Source: Bacteroidales bacterium
GTDB lineage: Bacteria > Bacteroidota > Bacteroidia > Bacteroidales > P3
NCBI GenBank assembly: GCA_031257915.1
Contig: JAIRNR010000094.1
Coordinates: 1-64,000 of the forward strand
Length of the DNA stretch: 64,000 bases
Direction of reading: 5' to 3'
Shown: positions 19,825 to 28,216 of the stretch, piece by piece
Layout: each line of letters begins with the position of its first letter
Numbering within the stretch: position 1 is the stretch's first letter
Program-made: the position numbers and the translations under genes
The notes under the pieces: generated by a model
The model's input: only the letters and a program-made list of their open reading frames with translations
Told to the model about the DNA's origin: nothing
Databases searched by the model: none

Positions 19825-22800
19825 TTACGCTATCAAAAACTCCAGACGGTTATGCAAATTAACTTTCGCCGTTCCGCCGTCAATATCAAGAAACAGCATA
19901 TTCATTTGCGGGTAGAATTTTTTCAGCCGCTTCTCAATACCTTTAGCAATAACATGGTTGGCAATACATCCGAAAGGCTGGACACACACCACCTTGTTAA
20001 TACCTCTGTGAGCGTAGCAGGCAACTTCAGCCGCAATATTCCACCCCTCGCCGAACTGATTTGAGAGGTCTAAAATATCGGAAGCATACTCAGCCTTTTC
20101 AAAAATAGATTCGGACGGTTCATAGTACCTGAAATGCCGGACAATACGCTGTACATCTTTGTCACATTTGTTCATATACTTTATAGCCAGCGAGTTGAAA
20201 AAGCGAATAAATCTGTTTTTTTGCTCTACACCATTATCGGCATTTACTCGTGAATTAACGAAATACTGCATAAAAAAATCATAAATCGGAGGCGTTACAA
20301 CTTCCAGCCCCTTCTCCCGCAGCCATTCCGCAATATGTGCCTGACCGTAACTGTTATACTTTACATAAATTTCACCAATCAAACCTATTTTGCAAAAAGA
20401 TTTATTCTCTACATCAATATTGTTAAAATCAGCGACAGCCTGTTTCAAAAGTTGAAGTAACGTTTTATGGCTGTTGCGTTTTACAGCACTGATACCAAGA
20501 TCTATATAATGATTGAACAGTGATTGCGTTTCACCTCTTTTCAGTTCTTTCACAATTGTCGAACTGTACATTTGTTGCAGCATGTCGGCATACAACAGAG
20601 TATAAATAATTATATTAAGATATTTAACTAACGGAAAATTAAATGCTTTCTGCTCGTTTTGATAGACTTTTCCGGTTGTAACCGCCAAAACAGGAACATT
20701 GTCAAAACCGGCATTTTTCAATCCTGATTTGATTTGTGCCAAATAATTGCTCGCTCTGCACTGTCCGCCGGTTTGCGTAATTGCCGCGACACAGTTTTCC
20801 GTGTCGTATTTTCCCGATTGCAGAGCATTTATAATATCGCCCAAAATCAAGGTAGAAGGATAGCAGACTTCGTTATTTCCATACTTCAAACCTGTTTCAA
20901 CAGAGGCTTTGCCCGGCTTGGGAAGATTAAACACTTTGTAGCCGCCAAGTTCGCCGACAGCGGGAATAAAAGGCGATAAAAAATCGCTAAACCATGGAAC
21001 AAGTATTATCTTTTCCCGATCTTCTTTGCCGTAAATTGTCGGATAACTCCTGTATTTATTGTTTACGGCAGGTGGTGCCGCGTTACGAAGCGATTCTATC
21101 ATCGACCGTAACCTCAATCTGATGGCACTGGGACTTGCAATTTCGTCAATACGTAAAACAATATGATTTTTGCCGGCTTGTTTAAGTATTTGCCCTGTTT
21201 CATCCATAAAAAACGAATCGGGACCGCAACCAAAAGAGTTAAGCTGTACGAGTTGTACATTTTGAGGGAGTTTTGCTACTTCCATTGCTGCTTGTACGGT
21301 GCGGTTGGGATATGCCCACTGCGAAACAATATTCAGTCGGTCGAACTCATCGTTTTTTCCCTGCAAAAATACATCATCGGTTAGAACATTTACACCGAGG
21401 TCGGATAGAATCTGTCCTGTTTTTTGCTGTACGAGAGGGTCGGCATGGTAAGGGCGTCCGGTAACAATAAATACAGGCTCGTTGTTGGCAACAAAACTGT
21501 CGAGCAAACGTTTTTGTGTTTCATACATTTGTTCTTTTACCCTTTTATGTTCGGCTATAGCCGCTTTAAAAGCCCGGTTAAACTGTTTTTCCGAAACACC
21601 GAGTGTTGACATATATTTCAAGCAGCCTTTTTTAAGTGCCTTTTCGTTATGAAACGTAATAACCGGCTTGTCAAATGGAATGTTATAGTTTTCCGCCGGC
21701 TCAATAGCACTTCGGATAACGTCCGGATAGCCGCTTACTACAGGGCAGTTATAAGAATTGCAGGAACTTTCCGACTCCTTTTTTTCTTTCACCACGACAG
21801 GATAAAAAATGCGGCTGACGCCCGCTTCAAGCAGCGACAACACATGTCCCTGTACAAGTTTTGCTGGAAAGCACAAATTATCCGACATTACATAGCCCGC
21901 GCCTTTTCCATACAGAGCAAAAGTTGATTCGGGCGAAAGCACCGGCTCAAATCCGCACTGCTCAAACAGAGTTTTCCAGAACGGATAGTTTTCGTACATA
22001 TTCAACACGCGGGGAATACCCATCTTCTTCCCTCGTCCGGCGGTGCGCATGCCGAAAAGTACTTCGTTCTTCAGTTCAAAAGCGTTAAAACCTTTTTTCG
22101 GCGCGGTACTCTTATCGTAAAACACTTTTTCACACTTATTTCCTGCATAGCATATATTTCCGTTCGCAAATTTGAAACACAGAACCGCACATTTGTTACT
22201 GCAACCTTTGCAATTTAATTCCCTTGTCTCAATGTTTTGCAAATCCGTCAGCGGCGTTATGCCAATTGCAGCCGCTTTGCCGCTCGCCGTCTTTTTCGCA
22301 TACAAGGCTGCTCCGGGCGCATCAATTGCAGCCGCTTTGCCGCTTACCATCTCTTTCGCATACGGAGTTGTTCCGGGCGCACCAATTGCAGCCGCTTTGT
22401 CGCTTACCATCTCTTTCGCATACAAGGCTGCTCCGAGCGCACCCATCAGTTCGGGATGGTCGGTACTGCTTACCAACTTACCGGAGAGCAATTCCAACGC
22501 CCTGTACACTGCGTCATTGCGGAAAGTTCCGCCCTGAGCGACAATATTATCGCCGAGACAGTTCAGATTATTTATTTTCAGTACTTTAAACAGGCAGTTT
22601 TTAATCACCGAACAGGCTAATCCTGCCGCAATATCACTTAAAGAAGCATTCTCGCGCAGAGACTGTTTTACTTTTGAGTTCATAAAAACGGTGCAGCGTG
22701 TTCCCAAATCGGCAGGACAGTCAGCCAAACAGGCAACCTCCGAAAATTCGGACATGGACAAATTCACAGTTGCTGCAAAATTCTGTAAAAACGAGCCGCA

Positions 22801-24147
22801 GCCCGACGAACACGCTTCATTGAGTTCAATACGTGAAATAGCACCATTATCAATAAAGATAGATTTCATATCCTGCCCGCCTATATCAAGCACAAAAGAT
22901 ACATTCGGGTCAACATATTTTGCGCCTGTAAAATGCGCTGCCGTTTCTACAATTCCGTAATCAAGATTAAAAGCCGATTTTATCAAATCTTCGCCGTAGC
23001 CGGTGGAGCATGAAGTGATTATATTGATTTCAACGTTCTTTTCCTTTGCCGAATCGTAAAACTTCTGTAACCCTTCTACCGTCTTTTTCAGCGGGTTTCC
23101 CTGATTTGTCGTGTAGTAATTGAATACGACACGCTCATTTTCGTCAATAATCAGAATTTTCGTAGTCGTTGAGCCGCTATCTATACCGAGAAAGCAATTA
23201 AGCGTTTCATTTTCCTGCAATTCGCGGCTTTTTAATGTTTTAATTTTCCTGTTTTGTTTCCATTCCCGATATTCGGCAGTGTTTTTAAAAAGAGCAGGTA
23301 ACGTATCTTTTCCGGTATTTTCCTTTGTGTCTATCTTTCGGATTAGTTCCTGTATATCAACTTGATTATCGGAATTTAGCAAAGCGCAACCCCATGCAGG
23401 AAAATACTCGCTGTTTTCAGGCACAAGCAACTGGGTACTTTCAAGTTTGAGAATATTTTGAAATGCCTTGCGGACAGTAGGGAGATAAGTGAGCGGTCCG
23501 CCGATACAAACAACAGGCGGGCAAATAGTGTGACCTCTTGACAAAGTGGTAATACTCTGTAATGCTACAGCGTGAAGTATAGACAGGGCAATATCGGAAG
23601 TTTTGGCTTTTCTTGAAATCAGATTTTGTACATCTGTTTTGGCAAACACGCCGCAACGTGAAGCGACAGGATAAATTCTTTCACCCTGTAAAGCAAGTTT
23701 GCCAAGTTCATCAACGGTGATATTCATCAAATCGGCCATTTGATCTATAAACGCACCTGTTCCGCCTGCACAACTGCCGTTCATACGAATATCAGGCTGT
23801 TTATCGTTCTCCAAAAACACCATTTTGGCATCTTCACCACCCAGGTCAACAAGCGTTTTTGCCTGCGGATACAGTCTTTTCATCACCTCAACGGAAGCCA
23901 CAACTTCTTGAATAAAAGGGACTCCCGCACGCTCCGCAATACCTATACCCGCCGAACCTGTAAGTGTAACGCTGAAATTCGTATCGGGGAAGCGGCGGCT
24001 TATTTCCCGCAATTCCTCAGTAAACACTAAACGAATATTTGCCTGATGACGTCGATATGACTTATATACGATTTGGTCGGACGTATCCATGACTATAAAT
24101 TTAATCGTCGTAGATCCTGCATCTATACCTGTTTTCATTCGTTTCAT
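19825..24147 (-). CDS. Large acyl-CoA dehydratase activase-related protein: two BadF/BadG/BcrA/BcrD/HgdC ATPase domains, Cys-rich linker, DUF2229-like and HgdB-like regions
   Basis: Two activase cores (GIDAGSTTIKFIVMD...GGEDAKMVFLEND...NGSCAGGTGAFIDQMA and GIDSGSTTTKILIID...DIGGQDMKSIFIDNG...NEACSSGCGSFLQNFA), CKGCSNKCAVLCFKFANGNICYAGNKCEK, then the C-terminal activase-associated region. Confidence 0.88.
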   Translation of the reverse strand: MKRMKTGIDAGSTTIKFIVMDTSDQIVYKSYRRHQANIRLVFTEELREISRRFPDTNFSVTLTGSAGIGIAERAGVPFIQEVVASVEVMKRLYPQAKTLVDLGGEDAKMVFLENDKQPDIRMNGSCAGGTGAFIDQMADLMNITVDELGKLALQGERIYPVASRCGVFAKTDVQNLISRKAKTSDIALSILHAVALQSITTLSRGHTICPPVVCIGGPLTYLPTVRKAFQNILKLESTQLLVPENSEYFPAWGCALLNSDNQVDIQELIRKIDTKENTGKDTLPALFKNTAEYREWKQNRKIKTLKSRELQENETLNCFLGIDSGSTTTKILIIDENERVVFNYYTTNQGNPLKKTVEGLQKFYDSAKEKNVEINIITSCSTGYGEDLIKSAFNLDYGIVETAAHFTGAKYVDPNVSFVLDIGGQDMKSIFIDNGAISRIELNEACSSGCGSFLQNFAATVNLSMSEFSEVACLADCPADLGTRCTVFMNSKVKQSLRENASLSDIAAGLACSVIKNCLFKVLKINNLNCLGDNIVAQGGTFRNDAVYRALELLSGKLVSSTDHPELMGALGAALYAKEMVSDKAAAIGAPGTTPYAKEMVSGKAAAIDAPGAALYAKKTASGKAAAIGITPLTDLQNIETRELNCKGCSNKCAVLCFKFANGNICYAGNKCEKVFYDKSTAPKKGFNAFELKNEVLFGMRTAGRGKKMGIPRVLNMYENYPFWKTLFEQCGFEPVLSPESTFALYGKGAGYVMSDNLCFPAKLVQGHVLSLLEAGVSRIFYPVVVKEKKESESSCNSYNCPVVSGYPDVIRSAIEPAENYNIPFDKPVITFHNEKALKKGCLKYMSTLGVSEKQFNRAFKAAIAEHKRVKEQMYETQKRLLDSFVANNEPVFIVTGRPYHADPLVQQKTGQILSDLGVNVLTDDVFLQGKNDEFDRLNIVSQWAYPNRTVQAAMEVAKLPQNVQLVQLNSFGCGPDSFFMDETGQILKQAGKNHIVLRIDEIASPSAIRLRLRSMIESLRNAAPPAVNNKYRSYPTIYGKEDREKIILVPWFSDFLSPFIPAVGELGGYKVFNLPKPGKASVETGLKYGNNEVCYPSTLILGDIINALQSGKYDTENCVAAITQTGGQCRASNYLAQIKSGLKNAGFDNVPVLAVTTGKVYQNEQKAFNFPLVKYLNIIIYTLLYADMLQQMYSSTIVKELKRGETQSLFNHYIDLGISAVKRNSHKTLLQLLKQAVADFNNIDVENKSFCKIGLIGEIYVKYNSYGQAHIAEWLREKGLEVVTPPIYDFFMQYFVNSRVNADNGVEQKNRFIRFFNSLAIKYMNKCDKDVQRIVRHFRYYEPSESIFEKAEYASDILDLSNQFGEGWNIAAEVACYAHRGINKVVCVQPFGCIANHVIAKGIEKRLKKFYPQMNMLFLDIDGGTAKVNLHNRLEFLIA
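22259..22440 (-). repeat. Three tandem ~60-bp units inside the activase-family gene (in frame, about 20 aa each)
   Basis: Plus-strand units beginning CAATTGCAGCCGCTTTG recur at about 22262, 22322 and 22382; protein repeats as YAKEMVSDKAAAIGAPG / YAKEMVSGKAAAIDAPG / YAKKTASGKAAAIGI. Confidence 0.9.
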
Positions 24148-24200
24148 ACGATTATAAATTTTATATGCTCATTTCATATTTTAATAATTATTCTAAATAT

Positions 24201-24216
24201 CTGTTTAATTAAACAG
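24201..24216. promoter_or_regulatory. Perfect 16-bp palindrome CTGTTTAATTAAACAG (candidate TetR operator)
   Basis: Direct read; lies between the TetR gene and the 1440-aa activase gene. Confidence 0.6.
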
Positions 24217-24232
24217 TAAAAAATAAATCTTT

Positions 24233-24853
24233 TTATTTTCTGATAGCTTGAATAATAAAATCAGCTACATATTCCCGATGTTTTTTCATCGCTTTGACGT
24301 ACTGTGATTTTGAAAGGTTTAAAAACTGCGACACAACAGGATAAGCAGCAAAGGGAAAAACCGAAAGAGAAATAATATTAATCACAAAATCATTGACAGG
24401 AACATGACGAATTGTTCCTTTTCTTTCTTCTTCGAGCAACTGTTCAACCAAATAGTAGTAAAGCTGATGTAACTGCTGAAATTGCTTATTGTCTTTCAGC
24501 ATACCGGGATTATGTGAAAGTTCATTCAGCACAAAATTCGGCAAATCGGGGTATTCTATCAATGTGTCATAATAAGAATAAATCCATTCGCGCACAAGGT
24601 CAAAAAAAGGCAAATTTGAATTTTTGATTGAAAAAATTTTTTTCACCAGAATATTAAAAGTTTCCCCAAAAACTGTTTCAAAAAGATTATTTTTAGAACG
24701 AAAATAATAATTAACCATTGCAATATTCGTATTGGAATCGTTTGCAATATCGCGTACGGTAGTTCCTTTCAACCCCCTTTGAATAAACAGTTTACGCGCA
24801 GACAGAACTATTCGCTGCTGAACTTCGGTATAGTCATTTTTATTATTAAACAT
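24233..24853 (-). CDS. TetR/AcrR family transcriptional regulator
   Basis: QQRIVLSARKLFIQRGLKGTTVRDIANDSNTNIAMVNYYFRSKNNLFETVF HTH. Track ORF extends to 25123, but MFNNKNDY at 24853 is the natural start. Confidence 0.88.
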   Translation of the reverse strand: MFNNKNDYTEVQQRIVLSARKLFIQRGLKGTTVRDIANDSNTNIAMVNYYFRSKNNLFETVFGETFNILVKKIFSIKNSNLPFFDLVREWIYSYYDTLIEYPDLPNFVLNELSHNPGMLKDNKQFQQLHQLYYYLVEQLLEEERKGTIRHVPVNDFVINIISLSVFPFAAYPVVSQFLNLSKSQYVKAMKKHREYVADFIIQAIRK

Positions 24854-24858
24854 GTATT

Positions 24859-24874
24859 TTAAACATTTGTTTAA
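24859..24874. promoter_or_regulatory. Inverted repeat TTAAACA-TT-TGTTTAA upstream of the TetR start codon (candidate operator)
   Basis: Same TGTTTAA/TTAAACA half-sites as the palindrome at 24201-24216. Confidence 0.55.
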
Positions 24875-25151
24875 TGCAAAGATATGAAAAAAATAAGAAT
24901 TATTATAATGTACCCCGCTTTGCGAAAATAAGCAAAAATGACAAGCAGAAAACAGAAAAATCATTACTTGCGTTTCTTGCAAAGAAATCTTAACTTTGCA
25001 CGCTTTTAAATTAAGGCAAAAATCAGTATGAAACGAACATGTCAAAAATTTACCACTCGAATAAATGATTATTATGCGGATTTGGATTCGGCTGTGGGCG
25101 CGACTTTCAATTGTAAGTTCCATATAACTTTGATTAACAAATTATAATCAC

Positions 25152-26249
25152 ATGAAGTTATCACGCTTTAAGTATTCACTACCGGAAGAGTTAATCCCCG
25201 CTTATCCATTGGAAACAAAAGATGGAATTCTTACGCCCGAAGAAGGGCGGCTTATGATTGTTCATCGGGATACCGGTAAAATAGAACACAAAAAATTTAA
25301 AAACATTCTTGACTATTTTGATGAGGGCGATATGATGGTATTTAACAATACTCGTATTTTCCCTTCTCTTTTAAGCGGTGAAAAAGCCGACAAAACAAAG
25401 ACAGAGGGCGGTCCGGCGCAAATTTCCGTTTTTATGCTCCGCGAACTTGACCGCGAAACCCTGCTATGGGACGTTCTTGTCGATCCTGCACGTAAAATAC
25501 GCATAGGCAATAAACTTTTCTTCGGCAAAAACGAAGATCTTGTTGCCGATGTTATAGATAATACGACATCCCGCGGCAGAATTATTCGTTTCCTTTTTGA
25601 CGGTCCTTATGAAAGTTTCAGGGAACAGTTAAGCAAAATAGGGCGTACCCCTTTGCCGAGATACCTTTTAGAGAAAAGAAAGCCCGAAGAAGAGGCGAGA
25701 GACAGGATTCGCTGTCAAACTGTTTTTGCGACTGAGGAAGGTGCTGTGCGTGTTCCCGAAACAGGACTGCATTTTAGCAGAGAGATGTTGAAGAAAATGG
25801 AGATAAAAGGGGTAGAAAGTGAATTTATCACCCTGCATTGCAGTTTGGATGCCGAGCGCAGTATTGATGTTGAGGATTTAAGTAAACATAAGATAGACTC
25901 GGAAAAAGTGTTTATTTCCGAAAAGTCGGCAGAGCATATAAATGAAGTTAAGCGCAACAAGAGAAAGGTTTGTGCTGTAGGTACTTCAACTCTTAAAGCG
26001 ATGGAAAGTTCGGTGTCGGTAGATGGTTTTGTAAATCCCTATGATGGCTGGACAAGCAAATTTATTTTTCCGCCTTACAATGTCCGCGTTCCTAACTGCA
26101 TGTTGAGCAATTTTCATTCTTCCTCACACCAGCCGTTTATTATGGTTTGCACATTCGGCGGACGCGACCTTGTCATGAAAGCATACGAGGAAGCCATTGC
26201 TAAAAAATACAGATTTTTAACTTTCGGCGACGCAATGCTTATATTATGA
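25152..26249 (+). CDS. queA: S-adenosylmethionine:tRNA ribosyltransferase-isomerase
   Basis: KLSRFKYSLPEELIPAYP, HRDTGKIEHKKF, MMVFNNTRIFPSLL, VPETGLHFSREML, NFHSSSHQPFIMV. Confidence 0.93.
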   Translation: MKLSRFKYSLPEELIPAYPLETKDGILTPEEGRLMIVHRDTGKIEHKKFKNILDYFDEGDMMVFNNTRIFPSLLSGEKADKTKTEGGPAQISVFMLRELDRETLLWDVLVDPARKIRIGNKLFFGKNEDLVADVIDNTTSRGRIIRFLFDGPYESFREQLSKIGRTPLPRYLLEKRKPEEEARDRIRCQTVFATEEGAVRVPETGLHFSREMLKKMEIKGVESEFITLHCSLDAERSIDVEDLSKHKIDSEKVFISEKSAEHINEVKRNKRKVCAVGTSTLKAMESSVSVDGFVNPYDGWTSKFIFPPYNVRVPNCMLSNFHSSSHQPFIMVCTFGGRDLVMKAYEEAIAKKYRFLTFGDAMLIL

Positions 26250-26836
26250 CAATTTTGGGGATTGATCCGGGTACTCTTTTAATGGGCTATGCCGTTGTTT
26301 CGCGCAATAACTCTAAGATTTCTTTTATTCGGATGGATGTACTCAATATGAGGCGTGTAAAAGAGCCGACTGAAAAATTAAAACTTATTCACCAAAAAAT
26401 TATTTCGCTTATTGAGAAATATAATCCCGGCGAACTTTCAATAGAGAGTCCGTTTTACGGTAAAAATCCACAGTCGTTAATTAAGTTGGGACGTGCGCAG
26501 GGAGTCGCTATTGCGGCGGCGTTAAGCATGAATGTTCCTGTTTATGAGTACGCGCCCTTGAAAATAAAGCAGTCAATCACAGGACACGGACGTGCAACTA
26601 AAGAGCAAATGTGGGCAATGCTCGTGCGAATACTCAATCTTGACGGCGCAGCAGCACCTCACTATTTGGATGCGAGTGACGCTCTGGGTGCGGCTGTGTG
26701 CCATTGCTTGCAGTTTGGAGTAAATGTTGCGGCGCGTACAAACCATGTTACGGCGGGCGTTACACATACAGGCGGAAAAAAAACATCGTGGCAGCAATTT
26801 ATAATAGCCAACAGCAACAGAATAATTAAAAAGTAA
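26246..26836 (+). CDS. ruvC: Crossover junction endodeoxyribonuclease RuvC
   Basis: ILGIDPGTLLMGYAVV, IESPFYGKNPQSLIKLGRAQGVAIAAA, HYLDASDALGAAVCH. Confidence 0.93.
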   Translation: MTILGIDPGTLLMGYAVVSRNNSKISFIRMDVLNMRRVKEPTEKLKLIHQKIISLIEKYNPGELSIESPFYGKNPQSLIKLGRAQGVAIAAALSMNVPVYEYAPLKIKQSITGHGRATKEQMWAMLVRILNLDGAAAPHYLDASDALGAAVCHCLQFGVNVAARTNHVTAGVTHTGGKKTSWQQFIIANSNRIIKK

Positions 26837-26837
26837 T

Positions 26838-27233
26838 ATGACTGTTTTTTCAAAAATCATTGCAGGTGAAATTCCCTCTTACAAAGTAGCAGAGGACGAA
26901 AATTATTACGCTTTTCTCGACATCAATCCCCTCGCAGCAGGGCATACGCTCGTTGTCCCGAAAAAAGAAACAGATTACATTTTTGATCTTTCCGACGAAG
27001 ATTTAAGCGGATTGATGGTTTTTGCAAAAAAAGTTGCGCATGCGCTTATAAAAGCATACCCTGCGCCGAAAATCGGTATAAGCGTTATAGGGCTTGATGT
27101 GCCGCATGTTCACGTACATCTTGTACCGTTGCAGGATAATACGACAATAAATTTTGCTAAAGAAAAATTAAAATTGTCGGCAGCGGAATTTCAAGAAATA
27201 GCCGAAAATATTGCAAACAATTTTCATCTGTAA
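26838..27233 (+). CDS. HIT family hydrolase
   Basis: TVFSKIIAGEIPSYKVAEDENYYAFLDINPLAAGHTLVVPK; HVHVHLVPL. Confidence 0.93.
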   Translation: MTVFSKIIAGEIPSYKVAEDENYYAFLDINPLAAGHTLVVPKKETDYIFDLSDEDLSGLMVFAKKVAHALIKAYPAPKIGISVIGLDVPHVHVHLVPLQDNTTINFAKEKLKLSAAEFQEIAENIANNFHL

Positions 27234-27487
27234 AGGTACGTAGAGCAGATAGTATGCGGCACACGGCGGACAGCAGAGGCTATAAAAGTACGTGAAAGGT
27301 ACGTAGAGCAGATAGTATGCGGCACACGGCGGACAGCAGAGGCTATAAAGGTACGTAGAGCAGATAGTATGCGGCACACGGCGGACAGCAGAGACTGTAA
27401 AGATACGTAAAAGGTACGTAGAGCAGATAGTATGCGGCACACGGCGGACAGCAGAGGTTAAAAGGTACGTGAAAGGTACGTAAAGCG
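27233..27487. repeat. Intergenic tandem repeat: four identical 46-bp cores, spacing 63/52/63 bp, plus a degenerate tail
   Basis: AAGGTACGTAGAGCAGATAGTATGCGGCACACGGCGGACAGCAGAG begins at 27233, 27296, 27348 and 27411. Confidence 0.95.
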
Positions 27488-27499
27488 GGTATTTTTATA

Positions 27500-27991
27500 T
27501 TATCGGGAAATATCCAAAACTTCAAACAGCATTTTTCCTGCCGGTGCTTCTATCTCTGCTTTATCGCCAACCTTTTTTCCAAGCAGTCCTTTTGCAATAG
27601 GTGAACCAATGGAGATTTTGTTTTTTTTCAAATCGGCATCGTTTTCAGGAACGAGCGTGTAAGTCATAACCGCATTGTTTTTCGTGTTCCTGACTTTAAC
27701 AATTGACATAAGCAAAACTTTAGACGTATCAATTTTACTTTCGTCAAGTATTCTTGCATTTGCAATTTCCGCACGCAATTTTACAATTTTAAGCTCACAA
27801 AGCCCCTGCGCCTCCTTTGCTGCGTCATATTCGGCGTTTTCGGAAAGATCACCCTTATCACGCGCTTCGGCAATTTGTTTTGAAATATTGGGACGTTCCA
27901 CATTAGTTAAATGGTCGAGTTCATCCCTTAATTTTTGCAAACCTTCTTTACTGTAATATTTAATTTTATTCATAATCCTGATTTTATGCAA
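27500..27991 (-). CDS. greA: Transcription elongation factor GreA/GreB family
   Basis: YYSKEGLQKLRDELDHLTNVERPNISKQIAEARDKGDLSENAEYDAAKEAQ. Likely start is MNKIKYYS at 27973. Confidence 0.93.
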   Translation of the reverse strand: MHKIRIMNKIKYYSKEGLQKLRDELDHLTNVERPNISKQIAEARDKGDLSENAEYDAAKEAQGLCELKIVKLRAEIANARILDESKIDTSKVLLMSIVKVRNTKNNAVMTYTLVPENDADLKKNKISIGSPIAKGLLGKKVGDKAEIEAPAGKMLFEVLDISR

Positions 27992-28025
27992 TAAAAAAAG
28001 AAAACCCCCAATAATATGGGGAGTT
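27992..28025 (-). terminator. Intrinsic-terminator-like hairpin in the greA 5' leader
   Basis: Minus-strand AACTCCCCATATTATTGGGGGTTTTCTTTTTTTAT: G/C stem followed by a U-rich tract. Confidence 0.55.
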
Positions 28026-28068
28026 ATCTGTTCTCAAAGCAATAAAAGTTAAATTTGTCCGATGTGAA

Positions 28069-28076
28069 CAAAGTTA
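28069..28076 (-). promoter_or_regulatory. Candidate -7 element TAACTTTG upstream of greA leader
   Basis: Matches the Bacteroidota TAnnTTTG consensus on the minus strand; no clear -33 TTG seen. Confidence 0.4.
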
Positions 28077-28101
28077 GAAAAAATACGGAAAATTGAAATA
28101 C

Positions 28102-28132
28102 TTGTTTTTTAAAAAAAATTATTATACCTTTG
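28102..28132 (+). promoter_or_regulatory. Bacteroidota-type promoter TTG-N20-TACCTTTG upstream of the TetR/efflux operon
   Basis: TTG at 28102-28104 and TACCTTTG at 28125-28132. Confidence 0.6.
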
Positions 28133-28216
28133 TGCGTTTTGAAAACCGAGAAAACTTTTTTTTTTTTTTGAGTTTCCTAATGGTTTTCTAAAATTAAAAA
28201 AAATAAATGATAAAAT

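Noticed and set aside
22172-22620. Plus-strand repetitive ORFs (e.g. 22172-22537, 22224-22589, 22237-22620)
   Set aside because: Antisense to the in-frame 60-bp repeat of the activase-family gene; openness is a by-product of the repeat.
24854-25123. N-terminal extension of the TetR ORF (MELTIESRAHSRIQIRIIIIYSSGK...)
   Set aside because: It runs through the presumed queA promoter and the operator-like inverted repeat; the HTH domain starts naturally at MFNNKNDY (24853).
27168-27525. Minus-strand ORFs with repeated SLCCPPCAAYYLLYVP peptides
   Set aside because: They lie in the non-coding 46-bp tandem repeat, occupy several frames, and lack any family resemblance or plausible start context.
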